DNA of 64,000 nucleotides from Whitmania pigra. Lineage: Eukaryota; Annelida; Clitellata; Hirudinida; Haemopidae. The notes beneath the pieces are model-generated. The model did not search any database. It saw only the letters and a list, made by a program, of their open reading frames with translations, and had not been told where the DNA came from. The stretch lies in the NCBI GenBank assembly GCA_021613335.1, contig JAJTWR010000126.1, positions 62,001 to 126,000 on the forward strand, read 5' to 3'. Shown here piece after piece: positions 8,850 through 19,300 of this stretch; position 1 is the first letter of the stretch; every line of letters starts with the position of its first letter. A program made the translations under genes and the position numbers.

Positions 8850-9505
8850 GCAAGTTTACATCGAACTTCGGAAGAAAATTAAAAATCTGGTCAGTGCGAT
8901 TTTAAGAGGATTGTTTGATGATTATTTTGGTGTAATTTATTTTGACAATGGCCGAGCAACTAAAAAGATTTTTGACCATGAAGTTGTCGCATTTTGTTGT
9001 TTTTCGGAAAAGTTGAAGTTAAATTATGCAAGTTTAAACAAAAAAAAATTAAAAATCTGAGAATTGTTTGATGATTATTTTGGTGTAAGTTATTTTGACA
9101 TTGGTTGAGCAACTAAAAAGATTTTTGACAATGACGTTGTCGCATTTTGCTGTTTTTCGGAAAAATTGAGGTTAAATTATTTAAATTTAAACAAACAATT
9201 TAAAATTCTGGCCAGTGCGATTTTAAGAGGGATGTTTGATGATTATTGTGGTGTAATTTATTTTAACATTGGTGAAGCAACTAAAAAGATTTTGGATCAT
9301 GAAATTGTCGCATTTTGTCGTTTTTCGAAAAAGTTGAGGTTAAATTATGCAAGTTTTCAACGAATTACAAAACAAAATTAAAAATCTGACCGGTGCGATT
9401 TTAAGAGAAATGTTTGATGATTATTTTGGTATAATTTACTTTGACATTGATTGAGTCGTTAAAAAGAATTTTGATCATAAAGTTGTAGCATTTTGTTATC
9501 ATATA
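8850..9505 (+). repeat. Four-copy imperfect tandem repeat, about 150-177 bp units
   Basis: Units start near 8883, 9053, 9205 and 9382. Each contains GTGCGATTTTAAGAG (absent from unit 2), TTTGATGATTATTTTGGTGT, a CAACTAAAAAGATTTT stretch and GTTGTCGCATTTTG. Units 1 and 3 translate to related peptides (ILRGLFDDYFGVIYF and ILRGMFDDYCGVIYF), but unit spacing is not always a multiple of three and unit 2 breaks the frame. It is best seen as a small satellite block. An amplified relic of coding sequence is the alternative. Confidence 0.7.
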
Positions 9506-9556
9506 TACATATCATTTCTTTTACATAACTAAAACTAATTAACAAGTCAAAATCAT

Positions 9557-9601
9557 CTTAGTTATGCAACAGACCTTAACCAAATAAATAAATAACTAAA
9601 T
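9557..9601 (+). mobile_element. Hairpin mini-retroposon, copy 3
   Basis: It begins AAGTCAAAATCATCTTAG, continues TTATGCAACAGACCTTAACC and ends in an AAAT-rich tail. Its 5' end matches copies 4, 5 and 6. The stem is degraded to three pairs (GTC/GAC). No unambiguous target duplication was seen. Confidence 0.65.
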
Positions 9602-10135
9602 GAATAAATAAACGGCGATAGCCCCTCATCTCGATTCTCAGAACTAATCGCCGACTTTGATGTGAAACAGCCAAATTCCCGGGGGTTGGGGTTTTGAGTA
9701 TTTATTTATAAAATGAAACAACTGTAGAAATAATTTCGTTAATTGTTCTCAAGTGTAATAATAAGTTAGATGATGATGATTATGAAATAAAACTAATTTT
9801 TTTATTTTTATCTCACGCTCTAGTTATCATACTTATTTAAAACAAAAACCTATTAATGACCATCATAAGCAGTGTGGTCACTAGTCGGGTTTTCAGTAAT
9901 TTCAATCGTTTAGTATTTTGCGGAATTGCACGGATATCATCAATGATTGTCATCTCGTTAACTTTCTTAAACTGAACCCGCAGATATCCGAAATTCATTG
10001 AAACACCCGCTCGCCTCACATCGTACCACCTTTAAAATCGCCCTCATGACATATCACACTCTAGTGACATCCAGCCCACTTTATAGATCGCCGCCAAGCA
10101 CATGATCATACACCATTCATCTTCAACCAATCAAT
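9602..10135. other. Repeat-derived non-coding stretch
   Basis: The first 100 bases (CTAATCGCCGACTTT, then GCCAAATTCCC) resemble 60608-60650, so a dispersed DNA element family is present in both places. The remainder holds no supportable ORF. Confidence 0.4.
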
Positions 10136-10139
10136 AGGT

Positions 10140-10255
10140 CATCACTTGTCAACAAAGGCTTCTCTTATGCCTCCCTTCGTAAGAGCCCACCCATCTCTGG
10201 AGCTCTTCAAGCGTCACCTGAAGACTCATCTCTTTAAAGGGACAACGAAAACACA
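10140..10255 (+). pseudogene. LINE reverse transcriptase C-terminal scrap
   Basis: The plus-strand frame reads RAHPSLELFKRHLKTHLFK, typical of the last residues of CR1/L2-type ORF2 (the ...SLPPHIR...FKSxLKTHLF pattern). It is the same class as the insertion at 54311-54652. Only the extreme 3' end is present, as in most 5'-truncated LINE copies. Confidence 0.5.
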
Positions 10256-10475
10256 AAGACTTTCTGACGATATCATTTGATTTGAAATACTACCCATCAC
10301 TGGTTGTGGGGTACTCAAAAGTTCTTTCGACAGTTGAAGAGGCTTTGAGATGAAATTGTTGGATCGTCAATAATTGTGTAAATTACTGACACACAACAGA
10401 AAATATTTTAATTGAGAATTTACTGAGCAGTCGAGGCGATTTGAAAAAGCTGACCATTGGAGTGATGAGAGAATC

Positions 10476-10574
10476 GGCACCCCGTCATAACAGCCCGGCG
10501 ACAGAATAGCCCCGACAAAACAGCCCCGTCAAAATAGCCCGGCGTCAAAATAGCTCAAGACAAAACGGGTCACC
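10476..10574 (+). mobile_element. 99-bp MITE with 9-bp target duplication
   Basis: It is flanked by GAGAGAATC at 10467-10475 and 10575-10583. It begins GGCACCCCGTCATAACAGCC and ends AAAACGGGTCACC, so the outer bases are inverted repeats. The interior repeats the motif (A/G)TAGCCC(C/G)G with CGTC/CGAC spacers. It has the same ends as 31013-31460. A 9-bp duplication is typical of Mutator-like (MULE) elements. It is non-coding and non-autonomous. Confidence 0.85.
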
Positions 10575-11019
10575 GAGAGAATCGAGTGATTGTTGGGATG
10601 TCACAATGTGTGTGCTATGCGATGACCGAATGAACTACTGAATGATTCATTACTATACATTAATATTACCGAGTCGCTTATATGAAATAAAGCTAAATGT
10701 AATTTTTGGAGCATCATTTCCATAGATGCGTAATGAATAATAAAGCGGATTTTTACTGAGTCTGTAGTTAGGTTTCTTGCTTACACTGAATAATTTCAAG
10801 CAACAGTATTCATAGAGACACCTTGAGAAATCTCGATAAACCTAAAAACAATTAACATAGATTTGCAAACATTTATTTATTGGCGTTATTAATATTATTT
10901 TTTAAATAACTTAATATTCTTTTTAAAATACTACATTATCAATATATATTGGGAAACACTTACTTTTAATCAATTTTAATCACTTTAGGTGGATCTAATT
11001 TTGTTTATGGGGTGGAGCT

Positions 11020-11870
11020 ATTTTTCTTAATTTTCATCTCATTAAGGCTTTGCAGCTCAGACGATTTTACCCAACAATTACAGGAAGGATTGAGAAACCG
11101 CAATGCGTTCTTTGTAGTGAAATTCTGTCAATTGAGTCAATGAAACCCAATAAACTGAACCCCATTTTAATACTAAACATCCTAACTTTGTAGACAAGGA
11201 TGTTAAGTATTTTAAAAACAAAGTTGAAGACGTCGAAAAATGCAGACTTGATACTGGTGGTCAATACCAACAACAAAACGCAGCAGTAGTTGAAGCTTCA
11301 TATTTGGTAGAATTGCAAAGGCCAGGAAACCTCACACCATTGCGGAGGAGTTATTGTCCAGCTAGATGAGTCAACAGATTTGGCAAACTGTTCCCAGTTG
11401 CTGGTTTATACGAGGTACATTGATGAAAGTGATTTTAAAAATGAGTTTCTGTTTTGCAAACCTCTTGAGACAACATCTACTGCACGTGACGTTTTTGATA
11501 CAGTTGATTCGTTTTTACTAACTTATGATATCTCTTGGGAAAACGTTTGTGGTGTCTGCACAGATGATGCCCCAGCAATATTGGGATGTCGGTCTGGATT
11601 TCAACAATTGGTTATCAATGAATCAAGGAAAACCATCGGAACTCATTTAATGTTTCATCGACAAGTTTTAGCAACAAAACATTGCCACCAGAATTTTAAG
11701 AAGTAATGAAAACTGTCGTGAATGTTGTAAATTTTTTGAAATCGAGTGCCTTAAACAACCGCCTGTTTTTAAAACTTTGTAATGAGATGGATGCACCAAT
11801 CGATACCGATATTTTATTAATATTTTCCTTACATGCTGGCTTATCACATTAAAGTCATGATTTATCCAAA
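11020..11870 (+). pseudogene. Decayed hAT transposase (ZBED5-like)
   Basis: Plus-strand frames give CVLC, a remnant of the BED-type zinc finger. Then come DKDVKYFKNKVEDV with shifts, CSQLLVYTRYIDESDFKNEF, LFCKPLETTSTARDVFD, WENVCGVCTDDAPAILG and, after a frame change, VMKTVVNVVNFLKSSALNNR. This order matches the ZBED5-type hAT transposase, including the second catalytic aspartate region (CTDDAP). The longest open piece is 11380-11706. Frameshifts and stops make it inactive. A matching hAT-type end lies at 12283-12312. Confidence 0.7.
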
Positions 11871-12282
11871 TAACTCATGTCAAGCTACTCTTACTTTATT
11901 AATTTTATTGCAAATTTAATTTACGTAATACTATCAGTAAAAGGACAGCTAAAGTGTCTATAACTTATTATAACTTTTTGTATATTTGCTGATTTCAAAT
12001 TACTGGAGAAAGATTTTTACTCTGTTGCCTGTGCCATTTACAATTGACATTAATAGTGTTCCTGCAGAACAGCTTGGGTTAATAGACCTACAAAAACTGA
12101 CATTGTTCTTAAAGTGCAGTCCAAAGAAATAAAACTGATGCAATCCTAGTCATCTCTGCAGAAGAATAAATTCGTAAATTCACAAATTTTGAAATTATTT
12201 TTTATTATTTAATTCTACAAATATTTTACAAAATCCGAGAAGCCTCGCGAGCCGAATAGAAACCTCTGGCAGGCAGGATTTT

Positions 12283-12312
12283 GGCCCGCGGGCCGTCTAT
12301 TAGACAACCCTG
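12283..12312 (-). repeat. hAT terminal inverted repeat (right end of the ZBED5-like element)
   Basis: On the minus strand it begins CAGGGTTGTCTAATAGACGG and continues into CCCGCGGGCC, the classic CAGGGxTGTC...GGCCCGCGGGCC end of Buster/Charlie-type hAT elements. The left counterpart was not found, so the 8-bp duplication (GTTTATAC would be its right copy) cannot be confirmed. Confidence 0.6.
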
Positions 12313-12319
12313 GTTTATA

Positions 12320-12950
12320 CCGTTTTAAGCAAGAAACCAATATGATATTGGCAATATCCAGCACAAATGAATAATAAAAAAAATGGAATAACCTCATTTT
12401 ATTAATGAAAATTAATTTCATTAAATTTTAAGATTTTTGTTTTGTCGCTTTTATTCATTTTCTGAGAGCAAATTTATTTGTTTTGTGGACTTTTATCCAA
12501 TCAGATCAATCGGTCCTAGCCAATCAGCTCTAAATGCCACACGCAATCTTGATTATAAATATATATAGTATTAATATATGGATAGATATAATAAATTAAA
12601 AATAATTAAGTCTTAATATCGGATATTTTAATTAAGTCTGAGAAAATGAACAATGAATAAGTTGTGTTCTTTATAATATTACTCCAAGCAATGAGAAGGG
12701 TAAATTAAGATAATGGTAAGTAGAATAATATTGTCAAAAGCTAATATAAAAAAATCAATGAATAGATTAATAGCAATGACGATGGCAGGTAACAATTTAG
12801 CAAATGTCAAGTGACGTTCGATACAGATGCACTTCTTGCAACAAACTTGACTAGAAAAAAAGTGCCACGAAATCAGGAAAATCAAAGAATTATTTACATT
12901 GACTAAACATTTTTATCATTTGCAGGAGAACTACATTGTCAAAATGTCAT
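12320..12950. other. AT-rich stretch, 3' flank of the WSC/EGF gene
   Basis: It lies downstream (minus sense) of the stop codon at 12953-12955 and probably contains the 3' UTR. Several A-rich motifs could serve for polyadenylation, but I cannot choose one. Confidence 0.35.
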
Positions 12951-12952
12951 GT

Positions 12953-13322
12953 CTATGCTTTTGTGGAACTTTGTTTCTTGAAGTAAATAGACAAGATAAC
13001 TATACAGAGCATAACAAATGCAGCAAGGCCAATATATACTAAGGTCATTCCAGCTTTGTGATCCTGTTTTTGTTCCGTTTCCTGTTCTTTTTCTTGATCT
13101 TTTTCATGTTTTTGTAAATTGTAAGTAATTTATATTACTTCATTTTTTAATTCATAAAATAAAGAAATAAAAAAAATTTCAAATTTGGCTAACCTTTACA
13201 TTCAAATTCATTGAATTTCTTAAAACCGCGAGCACATTCGCACTTATAAGAGCCAAGAGTATTTGTACAATTTGTAGTTTTTTCATCACATGAATTCGAG
13301 CTGTTTGAGCATTCGTCAATAT
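12953..13322 (-). CDS. WSC-EGF gene exons 7-8: calcium-binding EGF and transmembrane exon
   Basis: Exon 7 (13322-13194) encodes [19 protein letters not shown] and continues [11 protein letters not shown]. This is a calcium-binding EGF with the DIDEC start and the aromatic that follows the hydroxylation-type Asn region. A 95-bp intron precedes exon 8 (13098-12953). That exon gives a Gln/Glu/Lys-rich juxtamembrane stretch, the helix [20 protein letters not shown], then FKKQSSTKA and a TAG stop. The exon 8 acceptor is weak, but in-frame stops just upstream leave no other choice. Confidence 0.6.
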
Positions 13323-16300
13323 CTGAAGTACATTATGTAGTATCAGTGATGGGCACTTTATAGCAGTAGTTATAACGGCATTTTCAGTAGTTACAACTAC
13401 TTTTGTTTATGGGTAGCTGGCATGTACAGTTATTTAAGTAATATTATTTATATTATTATTATGACAAAGATCATCACTGTTTGAAAGATAACTAGAGGTA
13501 AACACGGTTTCGCGAAGCTTTCTATTTTTTCGTAAACGGTAGAGCTAAATCGATTGTATTAAGTTAGAATTACGTTCGTTTTGTTAAAATTTAATAAATT
13601 AACCGGTTTCGTTTAATTTCGGTTGATTCTTTGGGCGACTGTCTCGAATTATGTCTAAATCTGTTACATTGGAAAACCTGGAGATTATTCTCTCCAGAGT
13701 TCTCGAGAGGAATAATGAAAGCATACAGCAAACGTTGGAAACGTCAATAAAAACAATAACAAACACAATGAAATTGTCTATCGAGACAGTTATGAGAGGT
13801 TTTGCAGAAACAATGGCTAATCTTGTTTCAGGATTTAACAGCATGCTGCCCGTTGTCATGATTCAATTTTTTGAAACTATGGACAAGTTTGGCGTGGTTG
13901 TTCAAACCAAGATTGACACAATAGAAATCAAAATCTCTGAGACAGATAGACTGAGTGTGGAAGGAACCCAACACAACTTGGCAGAGGTGATTTCCAGAAC
14001 CTTCTGGTCGTTGGAACAAGAGAAGGAAGAAAAAAATACCAAATCCACTAACGTGGTCATCACTGGAATGAAACCAATTCAACGTATTTCTGATACAGCC
14101 CAATTTCTAAACTTTTGTGAAAATCACATAACTGTCAAGCCATCCGTCATCTCTACAAAGCGAGTTGGTAAGACGTTGGGACGGTAAGAGACTGGTGGTG
14201 CCTCTTTCGGGTTCCGAGGTTGTCGAGGATCTCATTGGATCCTCGATTCTGCTTCGTACCCCATAGCAAAACTAACTTTCTTTAACCGGGACCCAACAAA
14301 AAAAAAGAAGCAGAGATTGAGTACAACAAGAGATACCAAAGACGTGAAAAAATGAAGAAAAGCGCAGAAAGTCAAGGAAATCTTCTCTTTCCCAGGCAAT
14401 TCCACCCCTGAAGAAATGATAAACAGTAGGATAGGGACCTACGGAAGACTTGATGTCCCATTTTTCAAGTTTCATTTCACCAGAAGTCTCTTAGTTATCC
14501 AAGTTTTATTTACAATACAAAGTTTAATTTCCTAGACCCTACTGTTCCTTGCCTGAGAATAATATAAAAAAATATTCATTCATTCCGGTTCAAAGGAGTT
14601 TTAGTGACCAGAGTCTCAAACTTGCACTTACGAATATTAGAAGCATTAACAATAAGTTCACCGTGATCCATTTATCTCTCCACAATTTCAAACATCTTTT
14701 GTCTGACTGTAACATGGCTCTCAAATGACATACCAAGCAGCCTTTTTCTACCTAATGGTTTCACCGCTGTCCGATGGGATAGACGTTCAAGAGGAGGAGT
14801 TGCTTTGATCATCAAAAACATTAAAATATCATCAGGTTCAAGTACCTCCGGATTATTCCCACATTGAAATCGTTTGTGTAGACTCAAGAATTGGCTCTCA
14901 AAACCACTGCTTTATTGGTTACTATCGGAGCGGAGGATTCGATCTGGCTGCTGAACAATATGAAATACAGACAGCATTAAATGCTTGAGGCATCTCTGTT
15001 TAAGAGATCACAAGCTTTGTCTTATGGGATACTTCAACCTTCCTGAGCTCAACTGGGAATTTACATCGGCTCCTAATAACTCTATCTACAGGATATTTCT
15101 GGAGTTCTTCAATGACCTCGGTCTTCATCAATTTGTCAACTCTCCAACACGAAATAACAACATTTTCGACCTGATCTTGTCTAATGACCCACTACTAATT
15201 TCAACGATTGAAGTACTTGCCCACTTGCCTAGTCAGACCACAACATCATAATTTTCCGCCTGAATGGTACAACTCCACAAACGTATATGTCATCGTACTT
15301 TAATAGGGCGGATTACATTAGCTTGAACAACTTCTGTTATGTACTAGACAGGCAGCCTCAGAGAGAGAGAGAGGGAGATAGAAAGATAGCAAAGCTCTCC
15401 GGACTTTATTTCACAATAATAATAATAGACACTATAGTGGACTAGCGTAATTATATTGCCCTGAGACAATAATATAATTTTACAATCATCTCAGCACCTC
15501 CCTCCTAAGACTGTTAACCGTCGCCATAGGAATTCTTCCAAGGTTCTACGACAAGTCTTTTGGGAGAATGACGTGTTCTCTGCGGTCACTGCTTCTGTTG
15601 TTTATCTGAAGATTCCGACACGTTCGGAAGTATTTTTTTCTTTTGAGTTTTGCAAACTCACTAAGTCATCTCCTTGTAAGTTTCCATTCTCTACTTGGTC
15701 TTCACAGTTTCTGTCCTGTTTCCGCTGTGACTCAAGAAGTCCAGATTCATCAAGGAACTGTCTTGTGGCTAACGGAGTGTAACGAGGTCGAAGTTGATTT
15801 GCATGTCTCATCCAGACATGTCCATCTAATGCAACATCGAAGATCCTCTCTCCTCGGCGGAACAAGATTTTTGCTGGTGCCCATCTTTGATGACCTGAGC
15901 GGAAGTCTTTCGCCCAAACCAAATTATTTTCGTTGAAAACTTTGGTCTTAGTTCCATGATGCTTATTGAATTGCGTTTCCATTTTTTTATCATGGAACTT
16001 GCCTGGTTCATTTGATGAAGAGAAATTCTAGTTCTTAGTTGCCTTCCTAAGAAGTTTTCTGCTGGAGATTTTCCTCCTGGGGATAACACGCAAGGAGTGC
16101 TTCTATAAGACAAAAGAAATGTTTGAAGTACTTCTAGAGCTGGCCCCTGATTTTTTATTTTTTTAATAGCTTGTTTGAAAGTATCTACGAAACGTTCTGC
16201 ATGGCCATTTGATTGCGGATGATAAGGCGGAGAACGAATATGTATAATGCCATGGTGCTCACAAAAATTCTTAAATTCGTGGGCCGTGAATTGAGTACCA

Positions 16301-19300
16301 TTCTCTGTCACAACCGTTTTTGGGAAACCAAACTGTGCATTACTGGTTACCATGTCATAGATTTCTGGCCATTTTGAGTATGCATCGACTAACATCATAT
16401 ACATTCTTCCTTCTAATGGGTCTGCGAAATCAATGTGAATCCTATCCTAAGGTTTATTTTCCTTAGGCCACGAACATAGTGGTGCCTTAACAGGATTTTT
16501 GGCTGCTTCCTGGCAACTCTGGCAAGACTTGACTAAATCTTCTATGTCATTGTTTATGTTCGTCCAGTAAACATATGCTCTAGCCAAGGCCTTCATACGG
16601 TTGATACCTGGATGTCCTTCATTAGTGTACCTAGGACCTCCCGTTGTAGACTTTTGGGTATCACCACCCTATTGCCGTAGAAAAGACATTCTGAATGAAC
16701 TGAAAGTGCCTGCCTAATTGCATAAAATCTTGACAATTCGCTAGACATTTTGTAGGGCCACTTTCCATTGCTTAGACAATTCATTAATTGATTTAATACT
16801 TCATCATTTTTCGTCTCTTCAATTACCTTTGCAGATGTTACAGGTAATTTTCCTAGAGATACATGAAAGACTGAGTTTACATCAACCTCTATTTTAGCAA
16901 TAACTTGATCTTCCTGAGGTGCTACCTGCTTCATGATCAATCTAGATAATGCATCTGCCTGGCCGAAATTCGTTGTCTTGTTCTATCTTGAAATCATATC
17001 TTTGAAGAATAAGACATGTCACGTCTGAAGGTCCGTGACAGTGGACGACGCCACTTCCAACTCAAATACCACTGGAACAACCAAACGCAAATAGCAGAAA
17101 ACAATCTTTATTCGAGCTCCTCGACAATTTAACTTCTACAAAACTAACTTAACTATAGTTCTAACTAACTTAACTCTAATCTACTTTTCTCTTTTTCTCC
17201 CGCTAGTGCGGGCTAAGCCTTATATCCTTGCTAGTGTCCTAAAAATATATTCAATCACACAGCCAATCCGAAACAAAACAGTATAAATAACAACAAATCA
17301 AAATCAACAGAATTAGGTTACCGCGCGTTATAATCAACAAATCAAAATTCACAAAATTAGGTTCCTTAAGTTACAACTAAAAGCCACGCAAACATTACTA
17401 ATTTTGTTAACATATTATACACGCAATTGTTGAAAGATAACGAAATTAATTAAAATCGTCCTACAAGCCGTAATAAACAAATAAATAAAGGGAGATATTA
17501 ACTTGTCACGAGGGTCTCCTAGACCCAGTCGTGACAAGACACCAACGCTGTAATCGGCTTGCTGTATAGATAGGGATGCCCTTTTTGCTTCCCTAAATGG
17601 CTAAGAGAGGTTTGTGGTCAGTTAGTAGATTAAATCTCCTTCCACAAATGTACCTGTAGAATTTGCGAACAGCAAATACTATTGCTAAACCTTCTTTTTC
17701 TACTTGTCCATAATTTCTTAGCTTATTCCGAGCCATCTAGAAATTTATGAGATATTACTGCTCCTAACCCATACTCTAAAGCATCAGCCGCAACAATTAT
17801 ATCCTTACTTGGGTCAAAATGAGTTAGAGCTAGATTTGACGTCAGTGTCTTCTTTGCTTTTTCAAAAGCAACTTGACATTCTGTGGACCACTTGAATTTG
17901 ACATCTTTCTTTAATAGTGCGTCTAAAGGGGCTCGCAATTCCCTCATGTTTTTGATGAATGCACCATAATGATTAAGGAGACCAAGAAACGATCTAACTT
18001 GTTCAACATTTCTTGGTGCCGGCATTTCCGTGATTGCTGCTGTCTTGTCCGGATCAGGATGTCGTCCTGCTGCATCAATGCAGAAACCCAAGTATTTGAT
18101 TCTGGGCATAAAGAAATTGCACTTGTCAAGTCGGACATGGAAGCCATACTTTAGGATCCTTTTAAACAATGCTTCCAAATTGGCGGTGTGTTCCTCGAAT
18201 GTGCGGCCTGTCACAATAATATCATCGAGATACGCTGCTACACCTTGTAAGCCTGCAATCATAGAATATATAATCTGTTGAAAAATGCCGGGTGCCGATT
18301 TTACACCGAAAGGCAGACGATTATATCTAAAAAGTCCACGATGAGTATTAATCGTAAGCATTTCTTTCGAATTTTCCTCCACTTCAACCTGTAAATAAGC
18401 ATCGGCAAGGTCGATCTGAGTAAATAATGTGCCACCATTCAACTTTGTGAAAATGTCATCAGGAGTGGGTAGCGGATGCTGGTGCAATAACAGCGAATCG
18501 CTTAATCCAGTCGAATAGTCACCACAGAGGCGGATGCTTCCGTTCGCCTTTTTGACAACAACAATTGTGGCTGCCCATTTTGAGTAATCAACTTGTGTGA
18601 TTATTCTTTCTTCTTTTAGCCTATTGATTTTCTCATCAAGCCTGGCTAAATCCATGAATGGCACTGGTCTTTTCTTTCTAAAGACTGGTTGTGCATCGGG
18701 TTTAAGACTCAACTTGGCTTTGGTCACCCTGCACAAACCTAGACCTGAGGAAAATCTCTTTATACTGCTCCTTGAGTTTCTCCATGCCCTTCCTTGAGTC
18801 GATCTCCACACTTATGCCTTGATCAAAGTGTAATTCCAACGGTACCCCGAATATACTAATCCAATTGTTAACCAATGCGTCGGCGACAGTTTCCGCCTTC
18901 TGATATGGCAAAGCGAATGCTTCAGTCCATTTGGTGAAATAATCTCCTATTACTAGTATATATCGATTTCCATACTTTGATATGGGGAATGGTCCAGCAA
19001 CATCTAAGGCTATTCGTTCAAAAGGTACCCCCCATGTTGTATGACTGCATTAGTCCTTTTGTTTTCTTTTTTAAAAAAAAACCAATAGAACCTTTTCCTC
19101 ACTTTTCCCATGGTTTTGTTAACTCCAAAGTGTCCCCCTGAAGTACCATTGTGAAGTTCTTTTAACACCTCAGTAATGCGGGATTTTTGAAAAATTATTT
19201 GTAGATGATAGTCAGTACCATCCTCTGTTTTCCATTTCCTGTGTAAAATTCCCTTATCCATTATTAGGGAGTCCCAATAAGATTTATTGACTTCTCCATG

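Larger units (their letters stand above)
13600..15340 (+). mobile_element. LINE (ORF1 plus endonuclease), 3'-truncated by a Gypsy element
   Basis: ORF1 starts at 13651. Endonuclease motifs lie between 14700 and 15280 in drifting frames, and no reverse transcriptase follows. At about 15340 the LINE runs into the 3' LTR of a minus-strand Gypsy element. It belongs to the same family as the minus-strand LINE at 52650-56200: both ORF1 proteins start MSKS(V/L)T followed by LEI and LERNNE(S/N)IQ. Confidence 0.75.
15340..18815 (-). mobile_element. Gypsy-type LTR retrotransposon 2 (pol plus 3' LTR, 5'-truncated)
   Basis: Order on the minus strand: reverse transcriptase (18811-17723), RNase H (about 17720-16950, split by a solo LTR at 17017-17536), zinc-binding/linker region (16940-16593), integrase (16404-15602), purine tract near 15500-15510 (GGAGGGAGGTG), and a short 3' LTR at about 15340-15497 with AATAAAG. 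The gag, protease and 5' LTR are missing. At about 18815 the pol is joined to the integrase of a different Gypsy family. Confidence 0.8.
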
